Assembly (NCBI GenBank): GCA_002408345.1
Contig: DHRX01000079.1
Location: forward strand, 5,649 to 12,668
Reading direction: 5' to 3'
DNA length: 7,020 nt
Origin: Firmicutes bacterium UBA5301
Lineage (GTDB): Bacteria; Bacillota; UBA5301
Numbering within the stretch: the stretch's first letter is position 1; the number at the start of each line of letters is the position of its first letter. Shown here in pieces: positions 1 through 6,918 of the stretch. The translations under genes and the position numbers were made by a program. The notes beneath the pieces are model-generated. The model saw nothing but the letters and a program-made list of their open reading frames with translations, searched no databases and had not been told where the DNA came from.

Positions 1-1450
1 CAACCGCTGGGTTGATGAGTATTCGGCCAAAAAAGTCAGGGAAGAGACCAACTGTCACCGTAATCAAGCCCAAAACGGTAGGACCCAATAACATCAAACC
101 AGAAGCCTCTTGTGGTGTCTGTGGCGTTACTCCCCGCTGACGGCCAAAGAAAACATGGATAAAGAGAAGGGCCGAATAAACGAAAGTAAAGATACTCGCA
201 CCCACCGCCAAGACCGGCAACAGCCCGGCAAAAAGGCCACTGAATCCGGTTTGTAAAGTCGCTTCATAGAAGAGCTCCTTACTAATAAAACCGGCTAAAG
301 GCGGTACACCAGCCATCGATACCGCAGCAATTCCAGCCAAAGCAGCGCTTAGCGGCATCTGCTTGGCTAAACCACCGAGCAGATTAATGTCCCTGGTACC
401 GGTTTGGTGGTCAATAATACCAACAACTAAGAATAACGCTCCTTTAAAGGCCGCATGGTTAAAGATATGAAAAACAGCAGCAGCAACCGCTAGCGGCGTT
501 CCAATACCAAAAAGCAGCATAATTAGCCCTAGTTGACTGATAGTTGAGTAAGCGAGAATAGCTTTTAAGTCATCCTGCTTGACGGCTAACAAAGCCCCAG
601 TTAGCAAAGTTAAAGCACCAACGCCAGTTACCGTATAAAACCAAAAGCTAGTTCCGCCACAGAGCGGCAAGATCCGTCCAACTAAATACAAGCCGGCTTT
701 AACCATCGTTGCTGAGTGCAGGAAGGCGCTAACCGGTGTTGGAGCCTCCATAGCATTAGGTAACCAGATATGAAAAGGTACCTGGGCTGATTTGGTAAAA
801 GCCCCGATTAAAATTAACCCGGTTATCCAAGGGAAAAATGGGCTCGCCATAATCTGATCTTTGCTAGCCAGCACCGTAGCTAAATTAAAGCTACCGGTTA
901 CCAAATAGATCAGGACAAACCCTGATAACATAGCGAAACCGCCAAAGACGGTAATCAGGAGCGCTTTTTGGGCCCCATAGACAGAACGTTCCCGGTGGGA
1001 CCAGAAGCCGATCAATAGGAAGGAAGTAAAACTGGTGAGTTCCCAGAAAACATAGAGCAAAATTAAGTTGTCCGCTAAGACAACACCTAACATCGACCCC
1101 ATAAAGGCTAGAATATAGAGATAAAACTTGGTTAAATCTTCTTTAGCGTTCAGATAGGAATGAGAGTAGAGCAGTACCAAGGAGCCGATTCCGGTAACCA
1201 GTAGTGTAAAGAGTAGGGACCATCCATCTAACCTTAAATTAAAGCCAATATTCAGGGATGGAACCCAGGTCCAAGCGGCCGTTAAAACCTTTCCTCCACT
1301 TACCTCCGGTATGAGGCTAACTAAACCTAGAAAGAGTAGGATTGGTAACGGGGCTACAGCTAGCCCTATTTTTGGCCCAACCACCCTTTTTAACCAAGGC
1401 ACTAGGCAGGCCAAGAGAAATGGCGCTAATACTACGGCAAAGAGAAACAA
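1..1450 (-). CDS. mrpA: Mrp-type Na+/H+ antiporter subunit A, N-terminal part (3' end outside window)
   Basis: This is the large proton-translocating subunit of the Mrp cation/proton antiporter, an integral membrane complex related to complex I subunits NuoL/M/N. I translated it by hand as 483 codons running off the left edge. Motifs in order are DGWSLLFTLLVTGIGSL (75-91), MGSMLGVVL-DN-LYVFWELTS (117-140) with the conserved membrane Glu at 137, HRERSVYGAQK (152-162), FTKSAQVPFHIWLPNAMEAP (218-237) with Lys220, HSATMVKAG (245-253) with Lys251, and HIFNHAAFKG (328-337). These buried Glu and Lys residues are the proton-path residues of the family. Most of the rest is strongly hydrophobic, with many membrane segments. 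The N-terminus aligns with remembered Bacillus MrpA better than with NuoL. The reading frame has stops TGA TGA TAG immediately upstream, so TTG at 1450 is the first usable start; AAAGGA at 1463-1468 lies 12 bases before it, slightly far. The start is 9 bases after prmC ends. Whether the C-terminal MrpA/MrpB-like part and mrpB-G follow cannot be seen. Confidence 0.9.
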   Translation of the reverse strand, partial: MFLFAVVLAPFLLACLVPWLKRVVGPKIGLAVAPLPILLFLGLVSLIPEVSGGKVLTAAWTWVPSLNIGFNLRLDGWSLLFTLLVTGIGSLVLLYSHSYLNAKEDLTKFYLYILAFMGSMLGVVLADNLILLYVFWELTSFTSFLLIGFWSHRERSVYGAQKALLITVFGGFAMLSGFVLIYLVTGSFNLATVLASKDQIMASPFFPWITGLILIGAFTKSAQVPFHIWLPNAMEAPTPVSAFLHSATMVKAGLYLVGRILPLCGGTSFWFYTVTGVGALTLLTGALLAVKQDDLKAILAYSTISQLGLIMLLFGIGTPLAVAAAVFHIFNHAAFKGALFLVVGIIDHQTGTRDINLLGGLAKQMPLSAALAGIAAVSMAGVPPLAGFISKELFYEATLQTGFSGLFAGLLPVLAVGASIFTFVYSALLFIHVFFGRQRGVTPQTPQEASGLMLLGPTVLGLITVTVGLFPDFFGRILINPAV

Positions 1451-1459
1451 GAGCTATCA

Positions 1460-2344
1460 TCATCCTTTACATGAAAATGTCATAACCACCCTGTCATGAC
1501 CGGCATAATCGGAGCGAATCTCCGGAGGGGTAAAGACACCTGTTGCATTAATTATATCTATTAAAGCCGGACCTTGTCCGGACCCGATTTCCAAAGCTAA
1601 CAAGCCGCCTGGCGCTAACCAATCCGCTGCCTCGGTAACTAGCTGCCGATAAACGGCTAACCCGTCTTCTCCACCATCTAAGGCCAAACTTGGTTCCCGG
1701 TGCAGCTCTGGTTGAGCCTCAGCCATTTCGGACCGGGTTAGATACGGGGGGTTAGAAACGACAACCCTAACCTGTCCCCGTAATTCAGAAGGGACTCCTG
1801 TAAAATAAGGGCCGGAACAAAGATGCACCCGTTGACCATAACCATGCTTGCCTACATTTTGGGCGGCAACCTCTAAAGCCGGCAAACTAATATCGGTTCC
1901 GTAAATTTCAACATCAGGGCAATGGGCAGCAAGAGCAACCGCAATGGCTCCACTGCCCATACCTATCTCAACGATTATACTAGGGGTAGAATTCCCTGTT
2001 AAAGCGTTATCCTCCAGATAAGCTAAGACCGCCTCCACCAGTAGTTCTGTTTCTGGTCGGGGAATAAGTACCGCCGGGGTAACAGTAAAATCCAGCCCAT
2101 AAAACTCTTTATGGCCGGTAATGTAGGCCAAAGGTTCCCGCTGACCACGCCGAGCAATTAGCTCCCGGTAAGCAGCTACCTCTGCTGTCGATAAGGGCCG
2201 ATCATAATTAACATAGAGTTCAACACGGGTTGCTTGTAATACATGAGCCAACAAAAGCTCTGCATCTAATCGCGCTGAATCAATACCTTTTTGTTGGAAA
2301 TAGGCGCTAGTTTTTTGGATAACTTCGCCTATAGTTAAAGTCAT
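1460..2344 (-). CDS. prmC: Peptide chain release factor N5-glutamine methyltransferase
   Basis: PrmC (HemK) uses S-adenosylmethionine to methylate the glutamine of the GGQ motif in release factors, which raises termination efficiency; it acts in the cytoplasm. The 294 residues match the family's usual 280-300. An N-terminal helical release-factor-binding domain (about 1-85) is followed by IPRPETE (94-100), the SAM-binding loop EIGMGSGAIAVAL (126-138; GMGSG instead of the usual GTGSG), an acidic SAM ribose contact D151 in GTDIS, and the catalytic NPPY at 198-201. The region usually reading GDLF is SGPYF here (about 177-181), a mild deviation. The ATG shares ATGA with the prfA stop (4-base overlap), so the enzyme is translationally coupled to its substrate RF1. 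The gene ends in TGA at 1460-1462. The call is secure. Confidence 0.97.
   Translation of the reverse strand: MTLTIGEVIQKTSAYFQQKGIDSARLDAELLLAHVLQATRVELYVNYDRPLSTAEVAAYRELIARRGQREPLAYITGHKEFYGLDFTVTPAVLIPRPETELLVEAVLAYLEDNALTGNSTPSIIVEIGMGSGAIAVALAAHCPDVEIYGTDISLPALEVAAQNVGKHGYGQRVHLCSGPYFTGVPSELRGQVRVVVSNPPYLTRSEMAEAQPELHREPSLALDGGEDGLAVYRQLVTEAADWLAPGGLLALEIGSGQGPALIDIINATGVFTPPEIRSDYAGHDRVVMTFSCKG
1463..1468 (-). promoter_or_regulatory. Putative ribosome binding site for mrpA
   Basis: AAAGGA lies within the last codons of prmC, 12 bases before the TTG at 1450. It is the only purine-rich Shine-Dalgarno-like stretch near that start. The spacing is longer than the usual 5-9, so initiation may be weak or may depend on ribosomes finishing prmC. 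Confidence 0.5.
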
Positions 2345-3411
2345 GTCTCTAATCCTTTTAATTTTTCAGCCTGATCGGCTGTAGCTAAAGCTGCAATCAT
2401 TTCGCCGATATTACCACCTAAAAAGTTTTCTAGCTGGTAAATAGTCATCCCAATGCGGTGATCGGTTACTCGGCCCTGAGGAAAGTTGTAAGTTCTTATC
2501 CGCTCAGATCGATCCCCGGAACCAACTTGACCTCTACGATCAGCGGCTAACTCCGCCTGTTGCTCCTGGATAGCCATATCCAATAAGCGGGCGCGCAAAA
2601 TTTTTAGCGCTTTTTCCTTGTTCTTTAGTTGTGATTTTTCATCCTGACAAGTAACGACTAACCCGGTTGGCAGGTGGGTAATTCGTACTGCTGAGTCAGT
2701 GGTATTAACGCTCTGTCCTCCATGTCCTGAAGAGCGGTAGACATCAATCCGGAGGTCATTGGCGTTAATTTCTACGTCAACATCTTCCGCCTCGGGTAGC
2801 ACCGCTACCGTAACTGTTGAGGTGTGAATTCGTCCTCCCGACTCGGTTGTAGGAACCCGTTGAACTCGATGGACACCGCTCTCATACTTAAGACGGGAAT
2901 AGGCGCCTTTACCTTTAACCATAAAGATAACTTCTTTAAACCCTCCAAGTTCGGTAGGGTTCGCATCCATAATTTCAATTTTCCACCGCTGTTCTTCAGC
3001 ATACCGTGAATACATTCGAAACAATTCGGCCGCAAAAAGAGCCGCTTCGTCTCCTCCTGCCCCACCCCGGATTTCCACAATTACGTTTTTTCTGTCATTG
3101 GGATCCTGGGGCAGAAGTAATACCCGCAACTCCTCAATTATTTTTTCTGCCTGTTGCATTAACTCGTCCCGCTCTTGCTCGGCAAGGTCTCTAAATTCCG
3201 GGTCAGAATCGGACTGAATAATCTCTTCCGCCTCAGCAAGCCCTTGTTGAACCTGACGATAATTCCGGTATGTTTCGGTAATCGGTTCTAAATCCGCATG
3301 GGTTTTCGCTAACCTTTGAAATTTTTCTTGGTCAGCAATAACCTCAGGATCAATTAACTGTTGCGTAATCTCTTCGTATTTATGGACAATTCCGTCTAAC
3401 TTATCAAACAC
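2341..3411 (-). CDS. prfA: Peptide chain release factor 1 (RF1)
   Basis: RF1 reads UAA and UAG in the ribosomal A site and triggers peptide release. From the GTG at 3411 the protein is 356 residues, the length I recall for Bacillus RF1. It has an N-terminal coiled-coil domain (about 1-105), the RF1 decoding tripeptide P-x-T as PTT (187-189, in RVPTTESGGRIHTS), the catalytic GGQ at 231-233 in SSGHGGQSVNTTDSAVR, and the C-terminal GSGDRSERIRTYNFPQ and RVTDHRIG motifs. Gln233 is the PrmC target, and PrmC is encoded next. The frame also has an ATG at 3432 that would add MNQGWPR. I prefer the GTG because family members start at M-L/F-D-(K/R)-L and the ATG has an AGAAAGG only one base before it, whereas AGGGG and GAGG precede the GTG. 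With the GTG the overlap with yqhQ is 8 bases; with the ATG it is 29. Identity is certain; only the start is open. Confidence 0.96.
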   Translation of the reverse strand: MFDKLDGIVHKYEEITQQLIDPEVIADQEKFQRLAKTHADLEPITETYRNYRQVQQGLAEAEEIIQSDSDPEFRDLAEQERDELMQQAEKIIEELRVLLLPQDPNDRKNVIVEIRGGAGGDEAALFAAELFRMYSRYAEEQRWKIEIMDANPTELGGFKEVIFMVKGKGAYSRLKYESGVHRVQRVPTTESGGRIHTSTVTVAVLPEAEDVDVEINANDLRIDVYRSSGHGGQSVNTTDSAVRITHLPTGLVVTCQDEKSQLKNKEKALKILRARLLDMAIQEQQAELAADRRGQVGSGDRSERIRTYNFPQGRVTDHRIGMTIYQLENFLGGNIGEMIAALATADQAEKLKGLET

Positions 3412-4318
3412 CCTCGGCCACCCCTGATTCATACCTTTCTGTCGTAGCTTCTTCTAAAGCTAATACCTCATTCAAAGACCGGATTGCTACCTCCACTTGA
3501 GCATCAGAGGGTTCTCTAGTACTTAGTTTTTGCAACCATAACCCAGGTAAAGCTAAAACCCGAAAGATCAATAGCGGCTGTTCTTTTCCGGCCTGTTTAA
3601 GAATTTCATAAGAAATACCTGCTACTAACGGCAGAATCGCTAAGTGAATGAGAATCCGCTGGAAAAATGGTGGACGTCCAAAGAAAGAAAAGATAAAAAC
3701 GCTGACCAAAAGGACAATAAATATAAAGTTAGTTCCACAACGTGGGTGTAGAGTCGAGTATTGTTGAACATTGTCTATAGTCAGCTCCTTGCCATGCTCA
3801 TAAGCGTGAATTGTCTTATGTTCAGCCCCATGGTACTGAAACACCCGACGGATGTCAGGCATTAGACCAATCGCTGCTACATAACCCAAGAAAATACTAA
3901 CTTTGATGAGCCCCTCTAACAAATTTAAGAGGATATTATTCTCAATTTCGGCCTGAACAAACCGAATTGCAAATGCCGGCAGAACGATAAAAAAGAGAAT
4001 ACTAATACCAAAAGCAAAGAGAATCATGAGAACTAAGTCCTTGGTAGTTAGCTCTACCTCCTCTTCTTCAGCAAACTGGTTAGCCGAAAAAGTTAGGGAA
4101 CCGATACCAATGACCATAGCCTCAACTAAAGCCAAAGCCCCTCGGAAAATAGGGTACTTTAAAATCGGAAAGCGCTGACTCCACGGGGTAACTTGCTTAG
4201 TTTCTACAATTATATCACCCTCACTACGACGAACCGCCGTAGCCATGTGGTGCCGTCCTTTCATCATTACGCCTTCAATAACTGCTTGACCCCCATAACT
4301 AGGGCTCCTATTGGCCAT
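3404..4318 (-). CDS. yqhQ: DUF1385 family membrane protein (YqhQ-like)
   Basis: This is a 304-residue integral membrane protein of the DUF1385/YqhQ family; I know no firmly established biochemical role for it. Visible signatures are GGQAVIEGVMMKGR (9-22), WSQRFPILKYPIFRG (46-60), MPDIRRVFQYHGAEHKTI (153-170) with HAYEHG just after, and LHPRCGTNF (190-198). The H/E/C-rich block 162-198 looks able to bind metal, which is inference. Likely membrane segments lie at about 61-79, 95-118, 133-152, 198-213 and 222-237. An acidic run EEEEVE (84-89) separates the first two. The ATG at 4318 overlaps the upstream gene's end by 11 bases, and a GGGGGAAGAAAG stretch precedes it. The family is often found directly before prfA in Bacillota, as here. 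Family assignment is secure; function is unassigned. Confidence 0.93.
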   Translation of the reverse strand: MANRSPSYGGQAVIEGVMMKGRHHMATAVRRSEGDIIVETKQVTPWSQRFPILKYPIFRGALALVEAMVIGIGSLTFSANQFAEEEEVELTTKDLVLMILFAFGISILFFIVLPAFAIRFVQAEIENNILLNLLEGLIKVSIFLGYVAAIGLMPDIRRVFQYHGAEHKTIHAYEHGKELTIDNVQQYSTLHPRCGTNFIFIVLLVSVFIFSFFGRPPFFQRILIHLAILPLVAGISYEILKQAGKEQPLLIFRVLALPGLWLQKLSTREPSDAQVEVAIRSLNEVLALEEATTERYESGVAEGV

Positions 4319-5207
4319 AACTACTTTCTTCCCCCTGTAGCCTTTCCTCCCCCCGTACGATAGCGGTTACCTGCTCTATCCTTTGGATCGGCGCTAAAAT
4401 AAAGATACTATCGCCTGGCAGTAAAACCTCGGTTCCTAGTGGTAAAGAAATCATATTACCCTGGCGTTGAATCGCCAGAACCCTACTGTCGTAACGGGAC
4501 AAAAGACCGGTTTCAGCTAGACTTTTGTGGGCAAAAGGCGAATTTGCCGAGAGAACCACATGGGCAGTCACCCGGCCTTGCTCCAATTCTATCACTTCTC
4601 GAAAAGGTTGTAAATCCAAGGGACGACCATAGGCTTGGGAGCGTTTAGAACGATACCCCCGGGGTAGAAAGATCCTGGTAATGAAACCGGTAACACTGCC
4701 AATAACCATTCCACTAGCCAAAGCAAGGAAAGTACCGCTACCGGTGGTCCAGAGAATATCCCCTACTGTTTGGTAGAAATTAGTTACATTTTTAATATCG
4801 GGCAAATCTAGCAATTTATTGTAGACCGCTAAGGCACCGATTAACCCGACAAAATCAGACATATTATTCTTGGTAAACTCAGAGACGGTAAAAGCCAGTC
4901 CCATAGTCAGTACCGTAGCTAATACTACTGGGAATCCCAGCTTAGTTAAGAGACCAAATAGTACACCTACCGCTAAACCCCGGAGTAAAGCTAAGCCGGT
5001 ACCAGCAGCCCGGGGTAGAATCTGATTTTTGATAATTCCAACCAAATCCCGATAACCGGTGGTTAACTGATCCATAGCAATAAAAGTATCAAAAATCAAT
5101 AAGCTGCCAAGGATAGAAATGAATGATGAAGTAACCCCAGGTATACCCGATACATTATAGTAGGCTATACCGATGGTTATAGCCCGGGTTAAGATAATTA
5201 GCCGCAC
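4308..5207 (-). CDS. Multi-pass membrane protein with C-terminal TrkA_C (RCK_C) domain
   Basis: I do not recognise a named gene. The 299-residue product has a hydrophobic N-terminal part with likely membrane segments at about 25-45, 68-90, 92-110 and 156-180; segments near 3-18 and 117-132 are possible. A basic stretch follows (about 183-190, RGYRSKRS), suggesting a cytoplasmic side. Residues about 211-284 read as a TrkA_C/RCK_C domain: a hydrophobic strand (VTAHVVL), S-P-F-A-H-K-S-L-A-E-T-G, VLAIQRQGNMISLP, and the typical LLPGDSIFILAP. RCK_C domains bind small ligands (in Bacillota often cyclic di-AMP) and gate potassium or other ion transporters; that role here is inference. No TrkA_N/Rossmann GxGxxG motif is present. 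GTG at 5207 is chosen because an in-frame TAG occurs 13 codons upstream with no other good start after it. It overlaps tdk by 10 bases and yqhQ by 11, so translational coupling is likely. No clear Shine-Dalgarno was seen. Confidence 0.8.
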   Translation of the reverse strand: MRLIILTRAITIGIAYYNVSGIPGVTSSFISILGSLLIFDTFIAMDQLTTGYRDLVGIIKNQILPRAAGTGLALLRGLAVGVLFGLLTKLGFPVVLATVLTMGLAFTVSEFTKNNMSDFVGLIGALAVYNKLLDLPDIKNVTNFYQTVGDILWTTGSGTFLALASGMVIGSVTGFITRIFLPRGYRSKRSQAYGRPLDLQPFREVIELEQGRVTAHVVLSANSPFAHKSLAETGLLSRYDSRVLAIQRQGNMISLPLGTEVLLPGDSIFILAPIQRIEQVTAIVRGEERLQGEESSYGQ

Positions 5208-5797
5208 CGGCCATTGGTTTTTCTTGGCACTTCGTGACAGGCCCTACACCTCGCTTCGTAGTTTTCTTGTGCTCCAATCAAAATAGTAGGATCTTCATAA
5301 GCAGCCGGTTTTCCATTAACCAACCGTTGGGTTCGAGTTGCTGGATTACCGCACCGAACACAAATAGCCTGTAATTTAGTTACATATTCAGCCAAAGCCA
5401 GTAAGACCGGGACCGGTCCAAAAGGCTCTCCACGAAAATCAGTATCCAAACCTGCCAGGATTACCCGTTTGCCAGCATTAGCCAAACCCTGACAGAGTGG
5501 AATCAGTTCTGCATTAAAGAACTGAACCTCATCTATAGCCACTACATCAACATTGGGCTCCATAAGCTTACGAATATCATCGACACATGATACGCAGATA
5601 GCCTCGGTTTTATCACCGGTATGTGCTACCACTTCATCTCGAGAGTAGCGAGCGTCAATAGTTGGCTTAAAAACTTGAACTTCCTGTTTAGCAATACGAG
5701 CCCGGCGTACCCGTCTAATTAACTCTTCACTTTTCCCGCTAAACATAGACCCAACAATCATTTCAATCCAGCCTGTGTTCTGAAACCGTTGATACAT
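5198..5797 (-). CDS. tdk: Thymidine kinase (TK1-like, type II)
   Basis: Tdk phosphorylates thymidine (and deoxyuridine) with ATP for dTMP salvage in the cytoplasm. The 199 residues fit the bacterial TK1-like family. Motifs are the P-loop GSMFSGKS (16-23), VVAIDEVQFF (85-94) with D89 and the catalytic base E90, and GLDTDFRGEPFGPV (116-129). The zinc site is C146-x2-C149 (CVRC) and C184-x2-C187 (CRAC), and the substrate lasso holds Y180 in GAQENYEARC. All key residues are present, so it should be active. The ATG at 5797 is 6 bases after a strong AGAAGGAG. The gene begins 12 bases after hflX ends and overlaps the following membrane-protein gene by 10 bases. Confidence 0.97.
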   Translation of the reverse strand: MYQRFQNTGWIEMIVGSMFSGKSEELIRRVRRARIAKQEVQVFKPTIDARYSRDEVVAHTGDKTEAICVSCVDDIRKLMEPNVDVVAIDEVQFFNAELIPLCQGLANAGKRVILAGLDTDFRGEPFGPVPVLLALAEYVTKLQAICVRCGNPATRTQRLVNGKPAAYEDPTILIGAQENYEARCRACHEVPRKTNGRCG

Positions 5798-5803
5798 CGT
5801 AAT

Positions 5804-5811
5804 CTCCTTCT
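5804..5811 (-). promoter_or_regulatory. Strong ribosome binding site for tdk
   Basis: AGAAGGAG lies 6 bases before the tdk ATG and overlaps the hflX TAG stop codon (5810-5812). It is the best Shine-Dalgarno match noted at a gene start in the window, and it fixes the tdk start at 5797. Confidence 0.85.
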
Positions 5812-6856
5812 AGTTCGGCACCTGGTACTGGCGTAACCTCCCAGCTAAGTTTTCTGAAACGATTACCTCTAAGTAAGTACCTTCAGGCTCATATTCTTCA
5901 ACTAATATTAAAGCGCCATTATGAAGTTCGTCAACAAGAGCACCCTGAGAAAATGGAATTAGAACTTTCAGCTGAACCTGGTCTACTACCAGCTCCGCCT
6001 CGATAGTTTGCAGTAACCTTTCAACCCCTAAGCCGGTCAAAGCAGAAATACTAATTGCTCCAGGAAAGCATTTTTCTACGCCCTGGACTACGCTCTGGGG
6101 AACCTGATCCACCTTGTTCAGCACCGTTAAGATTCTTTTGGAGTCGGCACCTAGATCAGCTAATATTTCTTGAACCGCTTTTCCTCGGGAAAAAACCGTA
6201 GCATCAGAGATATCAAGAACATGTAGAAGCAAGTCTGCCTCTAGAGCCTCCTCTAAAGTAGAATGAAAGGCATTGACTAAATCAGGGGGGAGTTTACGGA
6301 TAAAACCAACCGTATCAGATAGTAAAACTATTAATCCAGAAGGTAGTTGTAGCCGCCTAACCGTAGGATCTAACGTAGCAAAAAGCTTATCCTCAGTAAG
6401 TACATCGGCTTGGGTCAAGCGGTTAAACAAAGTTGATTTCCCGGCATTAGTGTAGCCAACTAAAGCAACTACAGGAATATTTCTTTTTTGTCGTAGGACC
6501 CTTTGCTGCGTCCGGTGGACCTTTACTTCCGCCAATTCCTTTTTGAGCGAGGCAATCCGCTGTCTAATCCGACGTCGGTCCATTTCTAGTTTGGTTTCCC
6601 CAGGGCCTCTGGTACCAATACCCCCACCTAAACGGGACAATACTAGCCCTTTACCAGTTAACCGTGGTAACAAGTAGGTCAACTGCGCCAATTCCACCTG
6701 GAGCTTACCCTCACGGCTTTTGGCCCGAGCAGCAAAAATATCAAGAATCAATTGGGTCCGATCAATCACACGGACCCCTAATTTTTCAGTTAAATTGCGG
6801 TGTTGGACCGGACTTAGTTCATCATCAAAAATAACTAAATCAGCTTCTTGAGCATG

Positions 6857-6863
6857 AACCAGC
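6857..6863 (-). other. Second frameshift site in hflX (extra G)
   Basis: On the minus strand the sequence reads GCT G GTT CAT. Removing one G of the GG pair joins KLEEVHLA to VHAQEADLVIFDDELSP, a normal HflX sequence. Without removal the middle frame stops at 6842-6840. No slippery run or stimulator was noticed, so a real mutation or sequencing error is the likely cause. Confidence 0.75.
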
Positions 6864-6908
6864 TAAGTGAACCTCCTCCAACTTTCCAGAACCAATATAC
6901 GTAGCCAC

Positions 6909-6918
6909 GTCAGGGAAA
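6909..6918 (-). other. First frameshift site in hflX (TTT CCC TGA C)
   Basis: The minus strand reads AGG ACT TTT CCC TGA C. Skipping the T of TGA (+1) continues into GAC GTG GCT ACG, giving DVATYIGSGK, the expected HflX sequence. The layout recalls the prfB +1 site (CTT TGA C with an upstream Shine-Dalgarno): CCC is shift-prone and AAAAGGA lies 5 bases upstream. Recoding is only a possibility here. Confidence 0.7.

Noticed and set aside
1..1450. NuoL or hydrogenase-4 type subunit instead of MrpA
   Set aside because: All share the fold, but the spacing and wording around DGWSLLF, FWELTSFTSFLLIG and HRERSVYGAQK fit MrpA best. The C-terminal part that would settle it is outside the window.
1451..1459. 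Terminator or promoter between prmC and mrpA
   Set aside because: The gap is only 9 bases, with no hairpin plus T-run and no room for promoter boxes outside coding sequence.
1415..1462. ATGATG at 1459-1464 on the minus strand as an mrpA start
   Set aside because: It is in a different frame from the MrpA homology (it reads MMIALVSLCRS...); the MrpA frame has stops at these bases, so the TTG at 1450 is used.
1311..1499. 62-codon open frame on the plus strand
   Set aside because: It lies opposite the mrpA start and prmC end, which are firmly identified; it has no recognisable motif and a low-complexity basic composition.
2805..3194. Open frames on both strands inside prfA (2805-3080 minus, 2824-3009 plus, 3006-3194 plus)
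   Set aside because: All are inside the conserved RF1 coding frame and encode nothing recognisable; they are shadows.
4439..4648. 69-codon plus-strand frame opposite the TrkA_C domain
   Set aside because: The minus-strand frame has clear domain character; the plus-strand product does not.
6273..6455. 60-codon plus-strand frame opposite the HflX GTPase domain
   Set aside because: It is antisense to the conserved Walker A and DTVG region and is explained as a shadow.
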